Shown piece after piece: positions 63,992 through 64,000 of a DNA stretch of 64,000 nt. How positions within the stretch are numbered: the first letter of the stretch is position 1; the number at the start of each line of letters is the position of its first letter. The DNA is taken from assembly GCF_018122655.1 (NCBI RefSeq), contig NZ_JAGRQC010000001.1, forward strand, positions 1 through 64,000, written 5' to 3'. The notes under the pieces were generated by a model. The model did no database searches and was not told where the DNA came from. It saw only the letters and a list, made by a program, of their open reading frames with translations. The translations under genes and the position numbers were made by a program. The DNA is from Stakelama marina (GTDB lineage: Bacteria > Pseudomonadota > Alphaproteobacteria > Sphingomonadales > Sphingomonadaceae).

Positions 63992-64000
63992 CGGGGTGGA

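Noticed and set aside
1..64000. CRISPR arrays, tRNA or rRNA genes, insertion sequences, prophage
   Set aside because: No regular spaced repeats, cloverleaf sequences, transposase or phage genes were recognised.

Overview
The window looks like the chromosome of a GC-rich alphaproteobacterium, most likely a member of the Sphingomonadaceae. This rests on the FlbT/FlbD/PflI-type/MotE flagellar gene set, a large Caulobacter/Xanthomonas-type TonB receptor, a bestrophin-like protein and a sphingomonad-style pectin-use locus. It is an inference from family content; no rRNA or species marker is present. No tRNA, CRISPR array, insertion sequence or prophage was seen.

Layout. 0-4.4 kb: small secreted proteins, including a DsbA-like thioredoxin-fold protein and a gene broken by frameshifts and a stop, then an HU protein, a small zinc-ribbon protein and a bestrophin-like channel. 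4.5-12.8 kb: a type I secretion operon on the minus strand with a 1734-residue RTX extracellular nuclease, its ABC exporter and its HlyD adaptor; no TolC-type outer membrane gene lies nearby. 13.3-31.3 kb: a pectin/oligogalacturonide utilisation locus with a TRAP transporter, a PL10-type pectate lyase, a cupin, a hydratase-fold enzyme, a LacI-family regulator, KduI, KduD, a type B esterase, a TonB receptor, a GH43 glycosidase, an acetyl-esterase-like hydrolase and a DUF885 protein. Five copies of an operator with the core ACCGGT (TGACACCGGTTACC or its reverse complement) lie upstream of the divergent and operon-leading genes, so the whole locus reads as one LacI-type regulon. 31.5-35 kb: a P-type proton ATPase and a D-lactate dehydrogenase-like protein.

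35.1-64 kb: a motility region. It holds a membrane GGDEF-EAL protein, a HTH regulator, an unusual sigma-70 family factor, a muramidase-like protein, fliJ-fliI-flbT, flgE-flgK-flgL, a TPR protein, motE-pflI(DUF6468)-fliM-fliL, flgF-flgG-flgA-flgH, flagellin, two unknown genes, flgD-fliK and flbD-flhA. The rest of the basal body and export apparatus (fliF, fliG, flhB, fliPQR, flgB, flgC, flgI, motA, motB) is not in the window.

The most interesting signal is how this flagellar region may be transcribed. Eight copies of a CTATAATR box lie just upstream of motility genes, with no evident TTGACA partner. The FlbD homologue, normally a sigma-54 activator ATPase, has lost its Walker B acidic residues (RG in place of DE) and has GAFAGA instead of GAFTGA. 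A divergent sigma-70 family gene sits inside the cluster. One of the boxes faces no protein gene; it faces a stretch of nested inverted repeats whose loops are C-rich on that strand, a candidate motility-linked small RNA with anti-Shine-Dalgarno loops. Together these suggest flagellar control that has moved from sigma-54 to a sigma-70-type system. That is an inference which needs transcription start mapping.
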